Assembly: GCA_947481755.1 (NCBI GenBank)
Contig: CANKHS010000071.1
Coordinates: forward strand, 1-6,805
Length of the DNA: 6,805 nt
Source of the DNA: Actinomycetota bacterium
GTDB taxonomy: Bacteria; Actinomycetota; Thermoleophilia; Gaiellales; F1-60-MAGs149
Direction: 5' to 3'
Part shown: positions 1 to 5,913 of the stretch, piece after piece
Layout of the letters: the number at the start of each line of letters is the position of its first letter
Numbering within the stretch: the first letter of the stretch is position 1
Notes under the pieces: generated by a model
The model's database searches: none
Told to the model about the DNA's origin: nothing
Seen by the model: the letters and a program-made list of their open reading frames with translations, nothing else
Translations under genes and position numbers: made by a program

Positions 1-7
1 AATGTCG

Positions 8-1993
8 CTACCGTGGCGTATTCGAGGGTGCGAGGCCCGGCGATTGGCCCGCGAGAACCGTTGGGTGGCGGCGGACAAAGCGACCGACGTTACGTAGATG
101 CCAGACGGTTCGCTTGTCGAAGAAGGCGCCGTCACTCGCGGCCTGATGTGCGTGGACGACCTCGGCGGCCGGCTCCTGCCAGATTTCCCAACCTCGCTGC
201 CAGAGGCGCCACTGCAGCTCGATTTCCTCGACGTAGAGCGGCGCGAATGCCTCGTCGAAGCCACCGACGTCGTCCCACGCTTCGCGGCGAATCAGCAGGA
301 AGGCACCAAGCGACCAGTCGACCTGGCGGGCAGAGTCGGGCTCGCCCAGATAGTGGTCGGCCGCAAAGCGCGACGGTGGCAGCAGCTTCCGCAGCGGTGT
401 GCGACGAATGATCGAACCGATCGGCTCGGGGAAGTTACGAGCGGCCTCCTGATACGAGCCATCGAGATTGCGTAGTGTCGGCGCGACGAGGCCGCAGCGC
501 GGATGCTCCTCCATAAAGCGAACGAGGCGCGGCAGGCATTCGAGTTGCGCGATCGCATCGGGATTGACGATCGCGAGGTAGTCGCCCGGCGCGGCGGCAA
601 ACGCCACGGCCTGGTTCTCGGCGTAGGAGCGTGTGTCGGGCTGTTCGACCAGCACACAGTCGGGATAATCGGAACGGATCAGCTCGGCCGTGCCATCGCC
701 CGGGCGGTTCGCCACCACGACGATCGTCAGGGCATCCGCCATTCCCTGCTGGCGCAGACCGGCGATCGCGTCGGGCAGGTCGTCCGCCTGGCCGGTCGAG
801 GTCAGTGCAGCAACGACGCTGGCTGACGCGCCCGCAGCCACGGGACGAACCGTACGCTGGCGAACCGGCGATTCGACAAGGACGTCCTGCCAGACCGAGA
901 CGAGGCGATCAGCGGCAGCCGTCCAGGTCAACTCGGCTGCCCGCACGAGCCCAGCTGTGCGGCAACGCTCGCGTACGTCCTCGTCGTCGAGCAGCGTCGC
1001 GAGACCAGAGGCAATCGCCGACACAGACAATGGATCAACCAAAACAGCCGCGCCACCCGCAACTTCCGGCAAGGCGGTTGCGTCGGCTGCGAGCACCGGT
1101 GTGCCGCACGCCATCGCCTCCGCAATCGGCAGGCCAAAGCCCTCGTAGAGTGACGGAAAGGCAAAGACGCCTGCCGCCACGTAGAGATCTCGCAGCGCGG
1201 CCTCGCCCTCCACGTAGCCGACCTGATGGACCGCGTCGTTGAGTCCCAGTCCGGCAATGCGCTCGGCCAGCTCGTCGTGATCCTGTTTCGTGTTACCCAC
1301 GAGGACGAGTGGCGGCATTGCGCTGCGAGCGTCGCGCACGCGCGCGTAGGCCTCGAGGAGACGCAACAGGTTCTTGCGTGGCTGAAGCGCACCAATAAAC
1401 AGCACGTAGCCAGGCTCCAGCCCAAACGTCGCTCGAACGCGATCGGCCGCGGTTGGATCGGGAGCATAGGCCGCAGAGACGCCGTTGGGGATCGCGATCA
1501 CCTTCGCGGGATCAAGCGCCAGTTGCGACTTGAGCACATCGAGGCGTCCGTGCTCCGAGACCGTGATGACACGGGCCGCGCGCCGCATCGACCACGGCAC
1601 GATGCGGCCAAATGCAAGCGCATCCGCCTTGGGCATCAACTCGGCAGCGAAGCGATAGGACGAATCGTGGACCGTCACCACCCCAGGACATGGCAGGCCT
1701 GGCGGCAAGACATAGTTGCCGTGATAGAGCGCAGGGCGATCGGCACGAAGCCGCGCAGGCAGACTGACGGCAACGCGCCGATAGTTCGAGCCGATGTCAA
1801 CAGCAACCGGGCAGACGACACCCGAAGCGGTGATCGCCTCTGGCACCCTCGTCACGTCGCGAACGTAGGCGAGGACCTGAAAATTGAGATCGGTCCGCGC
1901 TGCAATTGCCGTTAAGAGACCCGTCGCGACAGTCTCGTCGCCCGTGCGCTGGCGGCCGATGACATCGGCATCAAAGGCAACAATCGGTGGCAT
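8..1993 (-). CDS. Two-domain glycosyltransferase: GT4 (GT-B fold) fused to GT2 (GT-A fold)
   Basis: A 661-residue protein predicted to transfer sugars from nucleotide-sugar donors onto a growing surface glycan, probably at the cytoplasmic face of the membrane. Residues 1 to about 370 are a GT4 retaining glycosyltransferase: it opens with VAFDADVIGRQRTG, has HDSSYRF at 109, IPNGV at 168, FIGALQPRKNL at 199 with the R206/K207 donor-phosphate contacts, and the EX7E motif in YEGFGLPIAEAM (E284, E292). A proline/alanine-rich linker (about 371-390) leads to a GT2 half with NPDA at 477 (D479 as metal ligand), WSLGAFLLIRR at 560, VGGFDEAF at 576 and an EEIEL acceptor-side motif at 589. The GT2 half departs from the usual pattern at several positions (see findings). 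The ATG lies 3 bp after the LysR stop with no clear Shine-Dalgarno, suggesting translational coupling. No transmembrane helix or signal peptide is apparent. The family calls are firm; donor and acceptor are unknown. Confidence 0.93.
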   Translation of the reverse strand: MPPIVAFDADVIGRQRTGDETVATGLLTAIAARTDLNFQVLAYVRDVTRVPEAITASGVVCPVAVDIGSNYRRVAVSLPARLRADRPALYHGNYVLPPGLPCPGVVTVHDSSYRFAAELMPKADALAFGRIVPWSMRRAARVITVSEHGRLDVLKSQLALDPAKVIAIPNGVSAAYAPDPTAADRVRATFGLEPGYVLFIGALQPRKNLLRLLEAYARVRDARSAMPPLVLVGNTKQDHDELAERIAGLGLNDAVHQVGYVEGEAALRDLYVAAGVFAFPSLYEGFGLPIAEAMACGTPVLAADATALPEVAGGAAVLVDPLSVSAIASGLATLLDDEDVRERCRTAGLVRAAELTWTAAADRLVSVWQDVLVESPVRQRTVRPVAAGASASVVAALTSTGQADDLPDAIAGLRQQGMADALTIVVVANRPGDGTAELIRSDYPDCVLVEQPDTRSYAENQAVAFAAAPGDYLAIVNPDAIAQLECLPRLVRFMEEHPRCGLVAPTLRNLDGSYQEAARNFPEPIGSIIRRTPLRKLLPPSRFAADHYLGEPDSARQVDWSLGAFLLIRREAWDDVGGFDEAFAPLYVEEIELQWRLWQRGWEIWQEPAAEVVHAHQAASDGAFFDKRTVWHLRNVGRFVRRHPTVLAGQSPGLAPSNTPR

Positions 1994-1996
1994 CGG

Positions 1997-2947
1997 TCAG
2001 CCGACGCGGCCGCCGCGCACAGGACGCTCGCGCGTCTCGTCCGGGAAGACCGCCTTATCGCCGAGTGAGAGACGCGAAAACTGCAGGAACGAATTGATCA
2101 GTCGCCCGGGTGGCCGCGAAGCGCTGCGCACCGCGTAGAAGAGGCGTCCCGCCTCAAGGCCCTTCACCGTTGCCGTCGCAAGCCGACCCTCATCGAGTTC
2201 GCGCTCGACGGCCAGTCGCGAAAGGAACGTCACGCCGAGACCCGCCTCAACGGCAGACTTGGCCGACTCCTGAAGCCCGAGTTCGGCGACGATATTGAGA
2301 TCGCGAACCCGCACCCCCGCGGCGCGGAGTTCGCGCTCGACGACGGTCCGCACTCCCGCACCCTCCTGCTGCACGACGAGTTGCACGTCCAGCAGGTCGC
2401 GCATCTCGATCTCCTTCCCAGCAAACGGGTGATCGGACGGCACGACGAGTACGACCTCGTCGCGCAAAAATGGTTCGAAGACCAACGAGCGATGCGGTCG
2501 TTCTGCACCGACGATGCCGAATTCCAGCTGGCGATCAAGGATGCGGTCGACAATCGTCTCGGTGTCGTCGACGCGAAGCGACACGATTACCTCGGGGTAC
2601 TCCTTGTGAAAGGCGCCAAGCAACGCAGGCAGCACGCGCTCACCTGGCCCGGTCGATGCACCCACGATCAAGTGCCCGGTCAGGTCGTCGCCCTCATCTT
2701 CCAGACTACGGAACAGGTCTCGTTCGGCACCGAGAATGCGCTGCGCGTGGCGATACGCGACGTGGCCCGCTTCGGTCGGCTCGACGACGCGACCAGAGCG
2801 ATCGATCAACTGGCACCCGAGGCGCTTTTCGAGCGAGCGAATCGCCAGCGACACGGCCGGCTGGGTGACGCCAAGCTGCTCGGCAGCCTGCGAAAAACTG
2901 GAGCGATCGACGACGGCAACGAGGGCCGCCAGCTGCTTGGTATCCAT
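1997..2947 (-). CDS. LysR-type transcriptional regulator (CysL/CbbR-like subgroup)
   Basis: A 316-residue DNA-binding regulator of normal LysR length. The N-terminal winged helix-turn-helix spans about residues 1-60, with the recognition region AAEQLGVTQPAVSLAIRSLE at 21-40, followed by a linker helix (about 61-90). The periplasmic-binding-like effector domain runs from about 92 to 292 and includes GHLIVGAS at 91, VLPALLGAFHKEYPEV at 105-120, FGIVGAE at 143 and AVEAGLGVTFLSRLAVEREL at 232-251. The last stretch resembles the CysL/CbbR branch, but the effector cannot be read from sequence. Residues after about 294 form a short charged tail ending RERPVRGGRVG that is not part of the usual fold. 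The ATG is 2 bp after the dehydratase stop and the stop is 3 bp before the glycosyltransferase start, so it sits inside a same-strand run rather than divergent from its target as most LysR genes do. Its targets are unknown; regulation of this glycan locus is an inference. Confidence 0.95.
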   Translation of the reverse strand: MDTKQLAALVAVVDRSSFSQAAEQLGVTQPAVSLAIRSLEKRLGCQLIDRSGRVVEPTEAGHVAYRHAQRILGAERDLFRSLEDEGDDLTGHLIVGASTGPGERVLPALLGAFHKEYPEVIVSLRVDDTETIVDRILDRQLEFGIVGAERPHRSLVFEPFLRDEVVLVVPSDHPFAGKEIEMRDLLDVQLVVQQEGAGVRTVVERELRAAGVRVRDLNIVAELGLQESAKSAVEAGLGVTFLSRLAVERELDEGRLATATVKGLEAGRLFYAVRSASRPPGRLINSFLQFSRLSLGDKAVFPDETRERPVRGGRVG

Positions 2948-2949
2948 GC

Positions 2950-4818
2950 TTACCGCTCGACCTTCGGTCCAGAGATACCCTCACGCAACGGCGACTGCGC
3001 GGCATCAAAGTAGAGCCGCAGCGCCTCTTCGTCTGCACCACGCGCAAGTGCTGCCTCGATCGAATCGAGGCGCTCGCTCAGCCAGGCCGCATCGATCCGA
3101 CCTCGGCGTGCGCGCATCAACTTGTCGTGGTGCGTACGCTCGACGGACTCGTCGTCCGAGAACAGACGCTCGTGCAACTGCTCACCCGGGCGGCGACCAA
3201 TCACGACGACCTCGATGTCCTTGCCCGGCTCGCGACCCATCAGGCGAATCATGTCGTGCGCAAGATCCCAAATTTTGACCGGGTCGCCCATGTCGAGCAC
3301 GAAGACATCGCCCGACTGACCCACGCCACCGGCCTGCACGATCAGCTGGACCGCCTCGGGGATCGTCATAAAGAAGCGGGTCATCTCGGGGTCGGTGACC
3401 GTCACCGGGCCGCCTTCGTCAATCTGGCGGCGGAAGGTCGGAATCACGGAACCGGACGAGCCGAGCACATTGCCAAAGCGAACGGCCATAAAGCGCGTGT
3501 TGGGATACTGCTGCGCCTCGGCCTCAACGACGTATTCGCAGAGCGCCTTGGAGGCTCCCATCGCGGTCTCGGAAATGACGGCCTTATCGGTCGACACGAG
3601 CACGAAGCGCTCGACCCCAGCATGGGCGGCAATCTCGGCGAGCGCGCGCGTGGCAATAACGTTGTTGCGCAGGGCGCTAAACGGATTGGCCTCCATCAGT
3701 GGCACGTGCTTGTAGGCGGCGGCGTGGAAGATCACGCTCGGCTTGGCCTCAGCGAGGATCTTACGCATGCGGTCCGAGTCCTTGACGTCGGCCACACACG
3801 AGACGACATTGCCAATCTCGTGTTCCCGCAACCACTGATCAATCTCGAAGAGGTTGTCCTCGGCGTGGTCGATTAGGGTTAGCCGTGCAGGAGACAGCCG
3901 GCTGATCTGCCGAACGAGTTCCGAGCCAATCGAGCCACCCGCGCCGGTCACGACGACGGACTCGCCTGCCAGATACCCGCCCATCGAGGCGAGATCGAGA
4001 TTGACCGGCGGGCGACCAAGGATGTCCTCGACACGGACCTCACGCAGACGCCGCAACAGGTTCGGGTCGCCGTCGAGCAGGTCGTAGAGTCCTGGCAGCG
4101 TCTTGACGGGCACGCCCGCTCGCCGACAGGCGTCAACGACACGTTGGCGCGCGGTACCGTCGGCGCCAGGCATCGCGATCACAACCTCGTCGGGGGGCGA
4201 GGCCTTAAGAATTGCGGCGAGGTCGTGCGTCGTGCCATCGACCTTGACGCCGTGGAGGCGCATGCCCTGCTTGCGGGGATCGTCGTCGCAAAGGCGGATC
4301 GGCGTCATCCGGAGCGAGCGATTACCGAGCATCTCTCGCACGATGACCGAGCCGGCATCGCCAGCACCAACCACAAGTACCTCACGGCCACGTGGAAAGA
4401 GTGTGCCGCGACCCTCAAGAATCGTGCGGGCAATCGCACGAACACCGACCGTGCCCAAGAGCAGCAAGAGGAAGTAAATGGCGAGCACACCACGTGGCGG
4501 TGTTGCAGCAACCGGAGGAAAGAGGTTGGCGTAGAGCGCGACCACGACGACGGCGATCAGCGATGCGCGAAGCAACAAGCGAACGTCGCGCAGCGACACG
4601 TAGCGCCACCAGCGGGTGTACAGGCCGTTGAGGACAAAAACGGCGACAGTCAACACAACAACCCATGGCAGGGTCGCCCAAAACAGCGTGTTCGCCCAGA
4701 TCGGCATGACGTCGAAACGCAATTGGAACGCGAGCCACCACGCCACGGCAACGACCGCAGCGTCAGCAGCTAGATGACCGAGCCGATGCCAGGAAGGGAA
4801 ACGCATATCAGCGATCAT
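2950..4818 (-). CDS. Membrane-anchored CapD/WbpM/PglF-type nucleotide-sugar 4,6-dehydratase
   Basis: A 622-residue member of the long FlaA1/CapD family, whose characterised members (WbpM, PglF) convert UDP-GlcNAc to a UDP-4-keto-6-deoxy-HexNAc. Four hydrophobic segments lie near residues 17-33, 44-65, 84-101 and 109-128. A first Rossmann motif, GAGDAG, is at 151-156. The catalytic short-chain dehydrogenase domain starts at about 285 with TGAGGSIGSE (291-300) and has HAAAYKHVPLME (365-376), STDKAV (409-414), the M-x-x-x-K pair (M420, K424) and RFGNVLGSSGSVIP (447-460). The loop between STDKAV and MGASK reads ISETA, unlike the more usual N/R-P-T-N-type loop, and the residue after K424 is Ala where Arg is common. 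Length is normal for a full-length member. Two starts are possible: ATG at 4818 and ATG at 4806 (Met5). The second fits the usual family N-terminus and a TATAAT placed 10 bp upstream. Its substrate is inferred from the family and the neighbouring aminotransferase. Confidence 0.94.
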   Translation of the reverse strand: MIADMRFPSWHRLGHLAADAAVVAVAWWLAFQLRFDVMPIWANTLFWATLPWVVVLTVAVFVLNGLYTRWWRYVSLRDVRLLLRASLIAVVVVALYANLFPPVAATPPRGVLAIYFLLLLLGTVGVRAIARTILEGRGTLFPRGREVLVVGAGDAGSVIVREMLGNRSLRMTPIRLCDDDPRKQGMRLHGVKVDGTTHDLAAILKASPPDEVVIAMPGADGTARQRVVDACRRAGVPVKTLPGLYDLLDGDPNLLRRLREVRVEDILGRPPVNLDLASMGGYLAGESVVVTGAGGSIGSELVRQISRLSPARLTLIDHAEDNLFEIDQWLREHEIGNVVSCVADVKDSDRMRKILAEAKPSVIFHAAAYKHVPLMEANPFSALRNNVIATRALAEIAAHAGVERFVLVSTDKAVISETAMGASKALCEYVVEAEAQQYPNTRFMAVRFGNVLGSSGSVIPTFRRQIDEGGPVTVTDPEMTRFFMTIPEAVQLIVQAGGVGQSGDVFVLDMGDPVKIWDLAHDMIRLMGREPGKDIEVVVIGRRPGEQLHERLFSDDESVERTHHDKLMRARRGRIDAAWLSERLDSIEAALARGADEEALRLYFDAAQSPLREGISGPKVER

Positions 4819-4822
4819 TATA
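4817..4822 (-). promoter_or_regulatory. Candidate -10 element (TATAAT) at the start of the dehydratase gene
   Basis: The minus strand reads ACCTATAATGATCGCTGATATG, a perfect TATAAT whose last two bases are the first two bases of the upstream ATG (4818). It ends 10 bp before the second in-frame ATG (4806), so a start of transcription 6-7 bp downstream would fall at about 4811-4810 and give an almost leaderless message from Met5. No TTGACA-like -35 hexamer is visible at 16-19 bp spacing (GAGCAG at 17), and no TG extension precedes the hexamer. It sits in the only sizeable gap of the gene run. It may be a chance match. Confidence 0.35.
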
Positions 4823-4899
4823 GGTGCGTGGCGGATCCCCTGCTCGCCCTACGCGGCGGTTCGATAACGGTCGTGGATCCTGATGCGATGGCGCTCTCG
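4819..4899. other. 81 bp intergenic spacer between the DUF354 and dehydratase genes
   Basis: This is the only gap longer than 6 bp in the window. It holds two copies of the palindrome GGATCC (4833-4838 and 4875-4880), 42 bp apart, and on the minus strand an AGGGG block about 18 bp before the ATG at 4818, which is too far for a normal Shine-Dalgarno. I see no stem-loop followed by a T tract, so no intrinsic terminator is supported in either direction. The gap could carry a secondary promoter for the dehydratase, LysR and glycosyltransferase genes. Confidence 0.6.
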
Positions 4900-5907
4900 T
4901 CAGACGAGACCGTCGAACGCCAAATCCACCAGTAGAGCGGGATCGCGCAGCGTTGGTGCAGCTGATGGTCCACGGGGAGCAATCACGAGATCTTCCACAC
5001 GGGTCAACTGCTGGAGTCGCCCATCCGCAATCAGGGCACGATCGACGGCACCGAGTGTGCCGGCAAACGTTGTCCAGACGGGCGTACCGAGCACCACCGC
5101 CTCGCGATTCATCGTGCCACCTGCCGAGATCACGAGGTCTGCCGTCGCCACAAGGCTGCGAGCATCGACGGCGTGCTCCGGCACGATCACACGCGGCAGG
5201 TTGAGCGCGCGCACGGCCGCGCCCTGCTCTGCGGTGCGCGGCAGGACCACCTGGTCGACCCGAGGATCCGCCGAAAGCGTCGTCAACACCTGATCAAAGA
5301 GCGGGTTGTCGGTGCGGTGATAGAGCGCGAGCTCGGGCGGTGGCCGCATGATCGCGAGCAACGCATCGGCCCGCACCCCGAGGCTATCGCGTACCGACGA
5401 ATCGGCTTCGAACCCCCACAGCGCGTACTCCTCCTTGAGCCCTGGGAAGCGCACCACCTGTGAGGCGCGGGCGCCATGAGCGGTGATCGCCTCGACGGGA
5501 ATCGCATCTGGGACGAGGACGCGGGAGGCCAGTCGACAGTTGACGCCATGCTGCAGGCGCGCGCCCTCGTAATCGAACATGGTGACTGCGGGAAAGCCCA
5601 GCAGGCGCGCGACAACGGGTTGATCCGTCGAGCCGTGCGCGAGCCCCACGTTGAAGTTGCGCCCCTTTGCCCAGCGCCGCAAGGCATGTACACGTCCGGC
5701 AGCAGCACGCCCCTTCCCAAACCGCGAGCGCCCACCGTGGCTGCCAATCTCCTCCACGTTGAGCCCGTGCATGGCGGCCAGCTCTGCCGTCTGGCCGTAG
5801 GGGCGCGCCGTCAACTCGACCGTCGCACCACGGGCCTCCAGTACGCGCACGAGCGGTGCCAACACCAGCACGTGTGGCGCGTTGGTGAGGTCGATCCAGA
5901 CGCGCAT
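4900..5907 (-). CDS. DUF354 family protein, predicted GT-B-fold sugar enzyme
   Basis: A complete 335-residue protein recognised as DUF354 from its opening MRVWIDLTNAPHVLVLAPLV, the central FDYEGARLQHGVNCRL (111-126), FPGLKEEYAL (154-163) and the C-terminal SAGGTMNREAVVLGTPVW (261-278) followed by FAGTLGAVDRALI (281-293). The family is uncharacterised; it is related in fold to MurG-like glycosyltransferases and UDP-GlcNAc 2-epimerases, the GGTMNREA block lying where those enzymes bind the nucleotide sugar. No signal peptide or membrane helix is obvious, so it is probably cytosolic. The ATG lies 6 bp after the aminotransferase stop, and TAAGG overlapping that stop gives a modest Shine-Dalgarno at about 5 bp spacing, the best in the window. 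Position next to an aminotransferase and a dehydratase points to nucleotide-sugar conversion or glycosyl transfer in the same glycan pathway. The family call is strong; the reaction is unknown. Confidence 0.88.
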   Translation of the reverse strand: MRVWIDLTNAPHVLVLAPLVRVLEARGATVELTARPYGQTAELAAMHGLNVEEIGSHGGRSRFGKGRAAAGRVHALRRWAKGRNFNVGLAHGSTDQPVVARLLGFPAVTMFDYEGARLQHGVNCRLASRVLVPDAIPVEAITAHGARASQVVRFPGLKEEYALWGFEADSSVRDSLGVRADALLAIMRPPPELALYHRTDNPLFDQVLTTLSADPRVDQVVLPRTAEQGAAVRALNLPRVIVPEHAVDARSLVATADLVISAGGTMNREAVVLGTPVWTTFAGTLGAVDRALIADGRLQQLTRVEDLVIAPRGPSAAPTLRDPALLVDLAFDGLV

Positions 5908-5913
5908 TGCGCC

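Noticed and set aside
1226..1915. A 229-codon open frame on the plus strand
   Set aside because: Antisense shadow of the GT4 domain, whose motifs are clear in the minus frame. Composition is typical of a shadow.
3127..3876. A 249-codon open frame on the plus strand
   Set aside because: It lies wholly inside the dehydratase gene on the opposite strand, and its translation has no motif I recognise; it mirrors codon bias of the real gene.
4819..4899. Possible terminator after the DUF354 gene
   Set aside because: The only pairing I found is between the two GGATCC copies, with a 36 bp loop and no T tract, which does not support an intrinsic terminator.
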